Shown in pieces: positions 26,296-39,872 of a stretch of 64,000 nt of DNA; the first letter of the stretch is position 1; every line of letters starts with the position of its first letter. The position numbers were made by a program, and so were the translations under genes. Source of the stretch: JAGQRJ01 sp041402045. GTDB lineage: Bacteria > Planctomycetota > J058. Where the stretch lies: the NCBI GenBank assembly GCA_041402045.1, contig JAWKSZ010000008.1, forward strand, positions 94,111 through 158,110, in the 5' to 3' direction. The notes below the pieces were generated by a model that saw only the letters and a program-made list of their open reading frames with translations, did no database searches and was not told where the DNA came from.

Positions 26296-28319
26296 TGAGC
26301 CACGATCCGGCGAATGTCGTTGAAGAAGACGAGGGCCATGAGGCCCAGGATCATAATCAGGCCGAGCCACTGTGCGGCGCTCAAGACCTCGCCCGAGACG
26401 GGCTTGCCCTTCAGCTTCTCCAGCAGCAGGAACAGGATGTGCCCGCCGTCGAGCACCGGGATCGGCAGCACGTTGATCACCGCGAGGTTGACCGAGAGGA
26501 TCGCCAAGAGGTGGAACAGCCGGGCCAGGCTGTCGTGGCGCGCGACCTTGTAGGCCACGTTCACGATCTGGATCGGGCCGCCCAGCTCTTTCGGGGACAC
26601 GGAGCCCGTGGCGAAGGAGCGCAGCATGAGCGCGATCCGCTGGGTCTGCACCGCGGTTTGGTGCAGCCCCAGGCCCACGGCGGCCACCGGGCCGCGCTGG
26701 ATGTTCACCCGGCGGTATTCCACCTCGTAGCCGAGGTCGCCGTACGTCTGTCCGGGGATCGGAGCGGCCTGGACGACCAGGGTCTCCTCGTCGCCCTTGT
26801 CCTTCCCGGCCGGAATGTAGCCCAGGAGCAGCGGCTCCTCTCCGCGCGCGCGTAGGATCTGCCGCAGCCGGTGTGCGCTCTGGAACTCCTCTTCGGCGCT
26901 CCACCACAGGCCGCCTGAGGTCCAGAGCCGGGTGATCCGCGCGCCAGGCTCGAGGGTCACCGCGTGCTCGGGGTCGGCGGCGCTGAGGGGGGAGGGGGCG
27001 GCTACGGTGTCGGCCTTGTAGGTGAGACCCAGGAGGTAGCGCCCGACCTCTCGCCGCACCACCCGCTGCGCCTCAGGGTCCTCGACCCCTTCGAGGGCGG
27101 CCTGCAGTTGGGCCTCGTTCTGCAGCGGCACCGCGACCTGCAGCTCGATCTCGCTCGGGCCCTCGGCGCCTGGGCGCTCGACGACCAGGGGCACGTCGGC
27201 CCCCTGTGAGGTGGCGCCCACGTCGGCGACCACGTCCCGCAGATTCTCGTAGGTGAGGTCCTGTCCGCCGAGGCGGAGCAGGCGGTCACCGACCAGGACT
27301 CCCGCGGCCTGTGCAGCGCCGTCTTCGGTCAGGCTGCGCACGTAGGGGGAGTCGGAGAGGTGCAGGCCGATCCCGTACTCCGGCTTGCGGGGGATCTCGA
27401 CCTCGAGAGGGATCCGCTTGCGGGAGGTGGGGAGCCCGTCGGTCCCGTAGCGCGTGCGCTCCAGCGTCACCGTCGCGCGCCCGCTGAGGCTCTCGATCCG
27501 CTGAGCCAGGGCGCCGTCGGTGAGGGGAGCGTCGCTGGCGGAGTGCGAGCCCACAGGGCTCACGTCCACGATCCTGTCGCTGACCTCGACGGTCGCGGCC
27601 TGGGCCCCCGCGGCAGGGAGCGGGGAGTCCGGGGCGAACCCGGCGAGCACATAGACTGGCTGCACACCGATCTGAGCGAAGGAGTCGCCCTTTCCGCGGA
27701 CGGGGTTCACCCGGGTCTTGATCCGCTCGTCCCCCCGCCGCAGCTCGAGCTCGAGCTCGCCGGTGGAGATCGCCACGAGGTGGGTCAGGTCCTGCCAGCC
27801 GAGCACCTCTTCGCCGTCGACGGCCACGACGATGTCCCCGGGTTGCACGTCCGCCCTGCTGGCGGGGTAGCCAGGGTCCACCCGGCCGATCTCCGGCGCG
27901 GTGAAGTCGATCCCAAGCCCGAACGCGGCCATGAACCCCACCGCGGCGAGCACGAGGTTCATCACGACTCCCGCGATCAGGATGACGAAGCGCTTGAAGG
28001 CGGGCTGGTTGCGGAAGTCGCAGGCGAGGTCCGTGCGAGGCTGATTGGGATCGTCGTCCGCCTGCCCGAGCATGCGCACGTAGCCCCCGAGGGGCAGCCA
28101 GGAGATGCGGTAGTCGGTGTCCCCTCTGCGGAACCCGACCATCCGCTGGCCGAAGCCGAGGGAGAACACCTCGACCCTCACGCCTGCCCACTTGGCGGCC
28201 AGGAAGTGGCCGAGCTCGTGGAAGAAGATCAACGCGCCGACGCCGAAGAGCACGCCGACGATCCCGCGCAGCGTCCCGACCTCCGCCAGCTGGAGGCTGG
28301 CGCTCAAGAGCTCAGGCAT
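26292..28319 (-). CDS. rseP: RseP/YluC-type site-2 protease
   Basis: The 675-residue membrane protein has HELGH near residue 35 in its first helix and the second metal-binding motif NVLPIPVLDGGH near the C-terminus, plus two PDZ domains (YPASRADVQPGDIVVAVDGEEV and AAGVLVGDRLLRLGGQDL). It cuts transmembrane segments of regulators or signal peptide remnants within the membrane. It is about 200 residues longer than the E. coli enzyme, mainly between the second PDZ and the last helices. The gene follows dxr with a 16-bp overlap, an arrangement common in many phyla. Confidence 0.93.
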   Translation of the reverse strand: MPELLSASLQLAEVGTLRGIVGVLFGVGALIFFHELGHFLAAKWAGVRVEVFSLGFGQRMVGFRRGDTDYRISWLPLGGYVRMLGQADDDPNQPRTDLACDFRNQPAFKRFVILIAGVVMNLVLAAVGFMAAFGLGIDFTAPEIGRVDPGYPASRADVQPGDIVVAVDGEEVLGWQDLTHLVAISTGELELELRRGDERIKTRVNPVRGKGDSFAQIGVQPVYVLAGFAPDSPLPAAGAQAATVEVSDRIVDVSPVGSHSASDAPLTDGALAQRIESLSGRATVTLERTRYGTDGLPTSRKRIPLEVEIPRKPEYGIGLHLSDSPYVRSLTEDGAAQAAGVLVGDRLLRLGGQDLTYENLRDVVADVGATSQGADVPLVVERPGAEGPSEIELQVAVPLQNEAQLQAALEGVEDPEAQRVVRREVGRYLLGLTYKADTVAAPSPLSAADPEHAVTLEPGARITRLWTSGGLWWSAEEEFQSAHRLRQILRARGEEPLLLGYIPAGKDKGDEETLVVQAAPIPGQTYGDLGYEVEYRRVNIQRGPVAAVGLGLHQTAVQTQRIALMLRSFATGSVSPKELGGPIQIVNVAYKVARHDSLARLFHLLAILSVNLAVINVLPIPVLDGGHILFLLLEKLKGKPVSGEVLSAAQWLGLIMILGLMALVFFNDIRRIVAQ

Positions 28320-29464
28320 GCGCGCGCCTCCTCGCGAGCCCACGCGTCCGCAGCGAGGACCTCCTCCAAGCTGGGGGTCGGGACGCCCAGCCCCGGACCG
28401 CTGGCTGCGTGGCGCTGCATGACCTGGGCGGTGGTGCGCACGATGCTCGGGAAGTCGATAGCCCCCTCGTAGAAGGCGGTGCGGGCGACCTCGTTGGAGG
28501 CGTTGAACACGGCGCCGGACACTCCGCCGCGACGGAGGACCTCGTACGCCAGATCGACCGCCGGGAAGCGCTCCCGGTCCACCTCTTCGAAGGTCAGCGA
28601 GCCGATCTTTGCCAGGTCGAACGTGTCCGTGGCCAGCGGGCAGCGCTCAGGGAAGGTGATCGCATACTGGATCGGGACGCGCATGTCGGGCACGCCCATC
28701 TGCGCCAGGACCGAGCCATCCACGAACTCCACGAAGGAGTGCACGATGGACTGGGGATGCACCACGATCTCGATCTGGTCGGCGGGGAGCCCGAACAGCC
28801 AGCGGGCCTCGATCAGCTCCAAGGCCTTGTTCATGAGGGTCGCAGAGTCGATCGTGATGAACGGCCCCATGGACCAGGTCGGGTGTTTGAGCGCCTGCTC
28901 GCGGGTGGCCTGGGCCATCTGGTCGGCCGTCCAGGTGCGGAAAGGGCCGCCAGAGGCCGTGAGCACCAGCCGCTTGGCCTCGCGGGCCGTGCCCGAGCGC
29001 AAGCACTGGAAGATCGCGGAGTGTTCGCTGTCCACGGGGAGCAGCTCGGCGCCGTGTTCTGCGGCGAGCGCTCCGAGCAGGGGGCCAGTCAGGACCAGGC
29101 TCTCCTTGTTGCTAAGGCAGATTCGGCGCCCGTTTCGCGCGGCGGCGAGGACGGGAGGCAACCCTGCCGCGCCAGAGATCGCCGCCAGCACGGTGTCGCA
29201 GTCCGTGTGTTCGACCAACCCCGTCGCGCCCTCGTCCCCCAGGAGGACCTCGATCCCGGTCCCCGCCAAGGCCCGCTCCAGGTGCGGCAGCGCCTCGGGG
29301 TCGGCGATCGAGACCCGGGGCACCTCGAACTCTCGGGCCTGTTGGGCGAGGAGCTCCCACTGGGACCCCGCGGCCAAGCCCACGACGCGGACCCGCGCTG
29401 GCCCGAGGTTGCTGCACACGTCGAGGGTGCTAGTGCCAATGGATCCCGTCGACCCCAGGACCAC
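28304..29464 (-). CDS. dxr: 1-Deoxy-D-xylulose 5-phosphate reductoisomerase
   Basis: The 386-residue protein has the NADPH loop LGSTGSIGTSTLDV, CLSNKESLV, the metal-binding LLPVDSEHSAIFQCL, LTASGGPFR and NKALELIEARWLF, all diagnostic of Dxr, which converts DXP to MEP in isoprenoid synthesis. GTG 29464 gives the usual length. Just upstream, ATG 29502 reads MSKTNETGSP and would join this frame if a run of five C had a sixth, so a one-base deletion near 29476 is possible and the true start may be 29502. It precedes rseP and ends within it. Confidence 0.92.
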   Translation of the reverse strand: MVLGSTGSIGTSTLDVCSNLGPARVRVVGLAAGSQWELLAQQAREFEVPRVSIADPEALPHLERALAGTGIEVLLGDEGATGLVEHTDCDTVLAAISGAAGLPPVLAAARNGRRICLSNKESLVLTGPLLGALAAEHGAELLPVDSEHSAIFQCLRSGTAREAKRLVLTASGGPFRTWTADQMAQATREQALKHPTWSMGPFITIDSATLMNKALELIEARWLFGLPADQIEIVVHPQSIVHSFVEFVDGSVLAQMGVPDMRVPIQYAITFPERCPLATDTFDLAKIGSLTFEEVDRERFPAVDLAYEVLRRGGVSGAVFNASNEVARTAFYEGAIDFPSIVRTTAQVMQRHAASGPGLGVPTPSLEEVLAADAWAREEARACLSS

Positions 29465-29716
29465 TACGCCCTGGGGGAGCCGGTTTCGTTGGTCTTTGAC
29501 ATCGGCCGCATTCTCCGATCGCGGTGGTGGTTGGCCGATTGGGCGGATCTCCCTTGCTACGACTGGGCTTCCGCGCAGTGATCCAAGAGGACGAAAATTT
29601 TTGGAGTTTCGGGGTTGATCCTCGGGGGTCGTGAGTATCTTTTGGGCGCTCTGGGGGGAGCACCTCCCGTTCCTTAACAAACTGTAGCAACGCGGCCGAT
29701 TGGCTTCCTTGATCCC

Positions 29717-29745
29717 TTGCGGTCAGTTCACGTGCGGCCTAGAGA
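29717..29745 (+). promoter_or_regulatory. Candidate rRNA promoter
   Basis: TTGCGG and TAGAGA are separated by 17 nt about 520 bp before the 16S gene. It is the best -35/-10 pair I found upstream of the operon, but other promoters may lie within the leader repeats. Confidence 0.4.
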
Positions 29746-29781
29746 CGCATGCTCGAACACCCCTCGGGGCGGGCGGTGAGC

Positions 29782-29852
29782 GATCTTAAAAAATAAATGC
29801 GCATTCGTGGGCTTGCTTCGATCTCGCAAGCACCAACTTGAGATCACATGCG
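29782..29852 (+). repeat. rrn leader repeat 1, with boxA-like start
   Basis: The block GATCTTAAAAAATAAATGCG... TTGCTTCGATCTCG... TTGAGATCACATGCG recurs at 29938. The opening resembles the boxA antitermination element that recruits NusB/NusE to rRNA transcripts. Confidence 0.6.
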
Positions 29853-29937
29853 ACCCGACGGCAGCCGTCACCTCGAACCACGTTTCTCTGAGTGACAGCT
29901 CGCGCAGCGCGCGGCGTCCTCTCTCGAGGGCGCGACG

Positions 29938-30005
29938 GTCTTTAAAAAATAAAGCGCGCGTTGGTGGCTTTGCTTCGATCTCGACGAATTGAGATCACAT
30001 GCGCC
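29938..30005 (+). repeat. rrn leader repeat 2, with boxA-like start
   Basis: GGTCTTTAAAAAATAAAGCG... TTGCTTCGATCTCG... TTGAGATCACATGCG parallels repeat 1. The tandem copies sit between the promoter and the 16S gene. Confidence 0.6.
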
Positions 30006-30048
30006 TCAACGAGCGTCTCAATCCCGGCGATTCGCTGACGGACGCAGC

Positions 30049-30060
30049 GCTCTTTGAAAA
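30049..30060 (+). promoter_or_regulatory. BoxA-like antitermination site
   Basis: GCTCTTTGAAAA resembles boxA (consensus TGCTCTTTAACA) and lies about 210 nt before the 16S gene. It is the best match of the three boxA-like strings in the leader. Confidence 0.55.
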
Positions 30061-30262
30061 TTAGTAGCTTGCGTTTTGGGTGTATGAGATCCACTCACGG
30101 ATCTCAACCTGGTCAACCCACTCAGGGGCTGGCATCGCGCCAATGTCAGGCAACCCTGAACGCATATCGGGTCGTAGAAGCAACTCACACTAGCGGTGCG
30201 CCTCAGCAAGCTGGTGTCTTCGATCGTTTGCGTTCCAGTAATTATTACGTCAGTATTGAACT

Positions 30263-31835
<1,573 letters not shown>

Positions 31836-31941
31836 AGGAAAGTCTTAGGCGCTCGTTTGACGAAAACGACCTCGGTCGGCTAAGTCACTCGAGTGATCAC
31901 TCGGACATACGCCCGCGCACCAAGCTACTTCCATACAATGG

Positions 31942-31964
31942 GTGGCCTCGCACAGCGAGGCCAC
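31942..31964 (+). other. Hairpin in the 16S-23S spacer
   Basis: GTGGCCTCGC-ACA-GCGAGGCCAC is a perfect 10-bp stem. The spacer of about 240 bp holds no tRNA gene. Confidence 0.6.
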
Positions 31965-31978
31965 GCGTTCTTTTACAA

Positions 31979-31992
31979 TTGAGCGTAATACT
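31979..31992 (+). other. 5' half of the 23S processing stem
   Basis: TTGAGCGTAATACT is perfectly complementary to AGTATTACGCTCAA at 35174-35187, after the 23S gene. The 14-bp duplex would be an RNase III-type processing stem for 23S. Confidence 0.8.
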
Positions 31993-32071
31993 ACATAGCG
32001 ATTTACGAGGATCGCACCACGAATAGTGGAATCGAGAATTCTCGAGAGCGTCGTGGCATGTATAGAAACAT

Positions 32072-35096
<3,025 letters not shown>

Positions 35097-35173
35097 CAGG
35101 ACTTATTATTTTCGAATTTCATGTCGCGGCGCTCTCGAGAGCTCTCGATAGCGATTCTTCGTGAGTCGCGTGA

Positions 35174-35187
35174 AGTATTACGCTCAA
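35174..35187 (+). other. 3' half of the 23S processing stem
   Basis: AGTATTACGCTCAA pairs with 31979-31992 across the whole 23S gene. Confidence 0.8.
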
Positions 35188-35192
35188 AACAT

Positions 35193-35303
35193 TCCGGGTG
35201 ACCATAGCGTCGGGGCCACACCTGTATCCATTCCGAACACAGAAGTTAAGCCCGCCGCGCCGATGGTACTGTTGCAAGCGGGAGAGTAGGTTGTTGCCCG
35301 GTT
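35193..35303 (+). rRNA. rrf: 5S ribosomal RNA
   Basis: The roughly 110-nt gene has complementary ends (CCGGGTGACC / TTGCCCGG), the conserved CCACACCTGTATCCATTCCG and GAACACAGAAGTTAAGC, and GGGAGAGTAGG. It lies about 95 bp after 23S and 4 bp before a strong terminator. Confidence 0.95.
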
Positions 35304-35306
35304 CAT

Positions 35307-35344
35307 GAGGGGCTCGCAGGAAACTGCGAGCCCCTCTTCCTTTT
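35307..35344 (+). terminator. Intrinsic terminator of the rrn operon
   Basis: GAGGGGCTCGCAG-GAAA-CTGCGAGCCCCTC is a perfect 13-bp stem followed by a T-rich stretch (TTCCTTTT). It is the clearest rho-independent terminator in the window. Confidence 0.92.
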
Positions 35345-35726
35345 CCGGAGTATTGGCCGACGGCGCGCCGCTCGGCTGGGAGCCCCCATGCCGGCCGCTC
35401 CTGCGCGGGTAGGGGGCCGGGCACTCGGACTGCTTGGGTCCGAGCCCGCCCGCATGCCGCATACCGGCCATTCCTGCCTGGGCGCGTGATCTGGCACCTA
35501 CGCCTCTCACGGACAGCTGAGTCTGCCCAACGAGACTCGGGCTGCAGCCGAGATCCCAGGACTCTAACCCAGCCCATACCTTCCATTTTTGTTGCCCGGT
35601 CCCGTACGCCTCCCCTCGAGCTGCCGCGGGGGCAGCGACACCCGAGAGGTCGCGGCTGCGGCAGGCCAGCTGCGACATGCGGCTCGAGGGCGTCGTAGCC
35701 CTTGCGGCGGGCCGGTCGTACATGAA
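35345..35726. other. Intergenic stretch, no gene seen
   Basis: About 380 bp between the rrn terminator and the MTA-phosphorylase terminator. It has a CTCGGAC/GTCCGAG hairpin near 35425 and no protein-like frame on either strand. Confidence 0.5.
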
Positions 35727-35751
35727 GACGCCTCGGCTGAGCCGAGGCGTC
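35727..35751 (-). terminator. Terminator of the MTA-phosphorylase gene
   Basis: GACGCCTCGGC-TCA-GCCGAGGCGTC is a perfect 11-bp stem 26 bp past the stop, with a weak TT-containing tail. Confidence 0.7.
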
Positions 35752-35777
35752 CAACTTCAGCCGAGCTAGGGAGCCCC

Positions 35778-36635
35778 TTAGCTGAGAGCGCGACCGATCA
35801 GGGGCGCGAGCTTTTGGCGGAGGTCTTCGCCAATGGCGTCGGGGGAGGTCATGATCGCGTGGGTCAACGCCGTGTGGGCGGGACTCTCGGAGGTCGGGGG
35901 CAGGTCGAGGATCGCCTGACGCACGATCTTGCGCGCGTTCTCGACGTTCTGATGCAGGACGGCGATCACGGACTCCACCGAGACGTCGGCCTCGTCTTCC
36001 TTCCAGCAGTCGTAGTCCGTCGCGAGGGCAAGGGTGGCGTAGGCCATCTCCGCCTCGCGGGCCAGGCGGGCTTCCGGGAGGTTGGTCATCCCGATCACCG
36101 AGACACCCCAACTGCGGAACACGTTGGACTCGGCTCGGGTGGAAAACTGGGGACCTTCGATACAGACGTAGGTGCCGCGGTCGTGGAAGGGCACTCCGAC
36201 GGTCTTCACCGCTCCCAGGAGGGTTTGGCGCAGGGTCTCACAGACCGGATCGGCGAAGCCGACGTGCGCCGCGATCCCGTCGTCGAAGAAGGTTCGCTTG
36301 CGGTTGAGGGTGCGGTCGAAGAACTGATCTACGAGGACCACGTGTCCTGGCTTGATCTCCTCTCGCATGGACCCCACGGCGGACACGGAGATCACCCGAG
36401 TCACTCCCAAGGTCTTGAGCGCAAAAATGTTAGCGCGGTAGGGCAGCGTGGACGGGCTGAACTCGTGGTTTCGGCCATGTCGCGGTAGGAAGGCCAACGG
36501 CCGCCCTTGCAGAGATCCGATCACGATTGGAGCGGAGGGCCGCCCAAAGGGCGTCTCCACGATCTTCTCTTCTTCGAGCTCGAAGCCGTCGAGCTCATAG
36601 AGGCCACTTCCGCCAATGACCGCCGTCATCTCCAT
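35778..36635 (-). CDS. mtnP: S-methyl-5'-thioadenosine phosphorylase-family enzyme
   Basis: The 285-residue protein has the type-2 purine nucleoside phosphorylase layout: VIGGSGLYELDG at the start, FLPRHGRNHEFSPSTLPYRAN, SAVGSMREEIKPGH, YVCIEGPQFSTRAE, IGMTNLPEARLAREA and LATDYDCWK. The enzyme splits MTA to adenine and 5-methylthioribose-1-phosphate in methionine salvage. NLPEA with DYDCW favours MTA over inosine, though 6-oxopurine use cannot be excluded. It starts at ATG 36635 after a GGAG, is divergent from the Sua5-fusion gene, and has its own terminator. Confidence 0.9.
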   Translation of the reverse strand: MEMTAVIGGSGLYELDGFELEEEKIVETPFGRPSAPIVIGSLQGRPLAFLPRHGRNHEFSPSTLPYRANIFALKTLGVTRVISVSAVGSMREEIKPGHVVLVDQFFDRTLNRKRTFFDDGIAAHVGFADPVCETLRQTLLGAVKTVGVPFHDRGTYVCIEGPQFSTRAESNVFRSWGVSVIGMTNLPEARLAREAEMAYATLALATDYDCWKEDEADVSVESVIAVLHQNVENARKIVRQAILDLPPTSESPAHTALTHAIMTSPDAIGEDLRQKLAPLIGRALS

Positions 36636-36828
36636 GGATCAGTCTCCGGGTAGCACGCCGCGCTCGAGGCCTGCGAGAGTGTCTTGAACAGGTGCGGGAG
36701 GGCTGGAGCGGCCAGCGCGGACGTGAGTCCAGCCTCCCGATCGGGCAGGATCGTATCCGCTGTACTCCGTGGAATCAGTGCTCAACCGCGGATTTTGTCT
36801 CGGCGCCTGATCGCGTAGCATCGGACCC

Positions 36829-37875
36829 GTGCAGATCATCGACGTGGAGCAGGCTGGTGCTGGTGCGGCGCTCGCGGAGGCCCTCGAAGCCGGCGAGCTG
36901 GCCATCGCACCGACCGAGACCGTCTATGGACTCTTGGCCCGTGCGGACCGCCCAGCCGTCGTGGAGCGTGTGCGCGAGGTCAAGGGTCAGCGCGGGGACG
37001 CTCCCTTCTCACGGTTGATCGGCTCTCTGGAGACCGCCCGAGCCGCGGGAGCCTTCGTCCCCGACCGTGCGCGCAGGCTCGCCGCTCGGTACTGGCCGGG
37101 TCCGCTGACCCTGGTCCTGGATCAAGGCGCGGAGACCGTGGGGTACCGGGTTCCAGGGCATGCGTTCATCCGCGAGGTGGTCTCAGCTCTCGATTTCCCG
37201 GTCCTTGCCACCAGCGCCAACCGCAGCGGGGCACCTGCCCCCGTCCGCTTCGAAGACGCGGTGGATCAGGTCGGTCCTGACGTTAAGGTAGCGGTTCGCG
37301 ACCGGCCGGCGCCTCTCGGCGAAGCGTCCTCTGTGGTGCGCGTGACCGCCCGCGGGAAGGTGACCCTTCTACGCGAGGGCTTCCTCACTTGGAGCGAGGT
37401 TCGACGAACCATGAATCGCACGATCCTGTTCGTCTGCACGGGGAACACCTGCCGCAGCCCGATGGCGGAAGCCCTGTTCAAGCTCGCGCTCGCCGAGCGG
37501 CTCGGCTGTGAGCCCGAGGAGCTCGAGGGCCGCGGCTGGATCGTGGGGTCTGCAGGGGTCGGAGCGGCGGAGGGGGATCCCGCTGCTCAGCACGCTCAGA
37601 CGATCGTGGCGGAGCGCGGCCTCGACCTGGGCGGTCACCGCAGTCGCTACGCGAGTCCCGAGCTGGTGGGTGAAGCCGACGTGGTCGTCGCGCTCAGCGG
37701 GAGCCATGAGCGGGCTCTGCAGCACACCGCGCCGGACGCTCCCGTGCGCCTCCTCGACCCCCGCGGTGTTCCGGACCCGATCGGGGGCAGCCTGGAGGTC
37801 TACCGGGCGTGCGCTGAGCACATCGAGGCTCGGCTGCGCGAGCTGGTCGAGGTCCTGGTCGCCGAAGACGCGTAG
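36829..37875 (+). CDS. Fusion of threonylcarbamoyl-AMP synthase (Sua5/YrdC) and LMW protein phosphatase
   Basis: Residues 1-185 form a YrdC domain (AIAPTETVYGLLA, KGQRGDAPFSRLI, YWPGPLTLVL, LATSANRSGAP) that makes threonylcarbamoyl-AMP for the t6A modification of tRNA. Residues 195-348 form a low-molecular-weight phosphatase with LFVCTGNTCRSPMAEALF and the general-acid loop VPDPIGG. The Thr in CTGNTCRS is the residue that marks YwlE-type protein-arginine phosphatases, so phosphoarginine is a possible substrate. Internal ATG 37411 could also give the phosphatase alone. TAGCAT lies 7 nt before GTG 36829 with no Shine-Dalgarno. Confidence 0.92.
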   Translation: MQIIDVEQAGAGAALAEALEAGELAIAPTETVYGLLARADRPAVVERVREVKGQRGDAPFSRLIGSLETARAAGAFVPDRARRLAARYWPGPLTLVLDQGAETVGYRVPGHAFIREVVSALDFPVLATSANRSGAPAPVRFEDAVDQVGPDVKVAVRDRPAPLGEASSVVRVTARGKVTLLREGFLTWSEVRRTMNRTILFVCTGNTCRSPMAEALFKLALAERLGCEPEELEGRGWIVGSAGVGAAEGDPAAQHAQTIVAERGLDLGGHRSRYASPELVGEADVVVALSGSHERALQHTAPDAPVRLLDPRGVPDPIGGSLEVYRACAEHIEARLRELVEVLVAEDA

Positions 37876-38472
37876 ATCCGACGCATGGCGGCTGGTCTCG
37901 TGACCCGTCGCAGAGAGCCAAACGGTGCGGCTCTGGAGGCGACTGGCCTGAAGGGCCTGTCTGGACCCAGCGAGGCGTTACTCGCAGCAGCGAGGGACGT
38001 CCAGGGCCGACGTGCGAGCCGCGAGCCCTGACCTCTGTGTTCCACCGCTCCAGGGGATTCGCGACCTGCTCCGCGAGCAGCTCCCTGCCTGGGCCACCTC
38101 GCCGCTACGACCTCCGTCGGGAGCGGGGACCGACGATGTCGTCGTGCGCCTAAGGAGCACGTTGGCCTTGAGGTTTCCCCGACGCCTGGACGCGCAGCCG
38201 TCACCGTCACGAACCACGTGGCTCGAGCGGCGCTCGCCGCGGCTTTCGCTCGAGACCCCACGCGTGGCTGGCTGGGGGCGCCTCACGTCGAGTTTCCCCT
38301 GCGAATGGACCGCCGTGGGTTGGATCTCCGGGGTCCCAGGGTCCTCGGGGGGCCCACAGACCGCACGCCAGCGGCCGAGATTCGGGGTCGGACCGTGCGC
38401 ACGCTGCGGCAGGCCGACACCGAGGACGCCAGTGTAGGTTGGCCCCGAGCCGAGCCGCGTACATAGGAACAC
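37876..38472. other. Intergenic stretch with only weak coding signs
   Basis: About 600 bp. A short frame from ATG 37885 (48 codons) and frames around 38012-38466 give partly protein-like pieces (ALLAAARDVQGRR, IRDLLREQLPAWATSPL, HVEFPLRMDRRGLDLRG) that would need shifts to join. I do not recognise a family. It may be the remnant of a gene. Confidence 0.35.
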
Positions 38473-39837
38473 GGCCGGGTGAGGTTGCCCTCACCCGGCC
38501 GCGATCGAGCCGGTTCCGCCGTGCCCTCTTCCAAGACGTAGTCTCGAGTCGCTAGGCGACCCGCGTCACCGCGAGCCGTCGTGCCTCTCCTGGCGTCGTC
38601 CAACCGTGCGCAGCCTTGTCTGCGACGAAGTAGCACGCTCCTGAGCGTCGCGTGCGGGGCCAACGGATCCTTGCCGTCCGTCGCCGTTCCTGTCGTCGCC
38701 GTCCCCCGAAACGTGGAGTCTCGGGTTCATTCTGCCTGCGGTCGGAGCCCCTTCAGAGTCCGTTCGCGCCTCGTCCACCCTTCCGGCCCGTCGGCCGGAT
38801 TCGCCTTGCCTGAGGTTTCGACGCCCCTTGGCGGCACCCCCTGGGCTAGCTCCACAGTGCGAGGGGCTGTCTCCTTCCCCCCGCGGATCCGCTCTCAGGT
38901 TTTCTCAACCTCTCAGCGGTTTCTGCAGGCCCACGTTTCGTGGCCTTGTTTCATGCCACAGCCGTCTGCGGGCTGTCCTCCTTCAGAGTCTTCCCCTCGC
39001 AGGGATCGCGGTGTCCTCTCGGATCCGCTAGCTGCCTCGGTTATCCGCTCGCGTGCCCTGTGCACCCCGCCCGACGTCTTCACGCCCGATTTCACCGACG
39101 CCCGCGCTTTCGACGCGATTGCCTGGATCCCTACGGACGCTGAGGAAGCCCATTCACCCGACCGAAGTCGCGATCCCGGACACCCGGCGCCTGGCAGAGC
39201 GGAACCACAGCGTTCCGCAAGCCTCACCCGCTTCGCAGCGTTCTTCCCCCTCCGAGTCCGTTCGCACCAGCCGGAGTTGCCCCCGACCAGCGGCCGATCC
39301 TCTCTTGGACGTTCGTCCCCTCTAGAGCCTTCTCCACCCCAGCCTCGGATCCTCGGACCCGCCCCGGCGTGCGCCGGAACACCCGTCGGAGCCTCTCGAC
39401 TCCAACCGGCGACTCACAGGACCTCGCAGCCCTACGAGCCGGGTGACACTCCCCCAAACGAATGAATCCACCTGGGTCGGTGTCGTCGGCAGTCCCCGGC
39501 CTCCTTCGAGACCGGACCGCGCCACCTCTCGGTAGCGCTCCTCCTCCCATGACCTTGGCCCGCTGAGCGCACCCAGCGCGCGTGGCCTACGGAGTCTCTG
39601 AGTACTGGCGCAGCGGCGTTTGCTCCGCAGAGCCGCCTGCTCTTCTGAGGTCTCGTGCCTCCTCGAGTCCCTCGCGACCTCGAAGCCACCCAGAGCCCTA
39701 GCTCATGGTTTCGCCGAGCCAGCGTGCCCCCGTCTCCGGGTGCCTGGGCTGCCTCTGCGGACCTGGGTCGGCTCCTACCGGAGCGTCGCGTCGTCCTCGT
39801 TTCGGCCTGTCGGCGGGAACCGTTCCGCGCTCGACTG
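38473..39837 (-). ncRNA. Candidate large structured non-coding RNA (about 1.36 kb)
   Basis: A minus-strand promoter (39844-39872) and a 12-bp hairpin with a GCAA tetraloop (GGCCGGGTGAGG-GCAA-CCTCACCCGGCC, 38500-38473) bracket a stretch with no credible protein frame. Between them are many nested stems: CCGCT-GAG-AGGTT-GAGAA-AACCT-GAG-AGCGG (38889-38919), TCCGGCC-GACG-GGCCGGA (38782-38799), ACAGCC/GGCTGT (38958-38976), GAGGTC/GACCTC enclosing CGAG-GGA-CTCG (39647-39681). The motif GCGAACGGACTC recurs at about 38750 and 39248, with a weaker GAAGACTCTGAAGG copy at 38980. The exact ends and any function are inferred. Confidence 0.5.
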
Positions 39838-39843
39838 AGGGAG

Positions 39844-39872
39844 AGAATACGGATCCACCCCGACCCGATCAA
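39844..39872 (-). promoter_or_regulatory. Sigma70-type promoter reading into the candidate ncRNA
   Basis: On the minus strand TTGATC (39872-39867) and TATTCT (39849-39844) are separated by exactly 17 nt. Transcription would start near 39837. Confidence 0.6.

Noticed and set aside
29430..29690. 86-codon minus-strand frame upstream of dxr
   Set aside because: Out of frame with dxr, no family pattern, and lies across the dxr 5' region.
38581..39465. 294-codon Ser/Pro/Arg-rich frame on the plus strand
   Set aside because: Composition differs from the coding genes here, there is no start context, and the minus strand shows RNA-like stems; treated as antisense to the candidate ncRNA.
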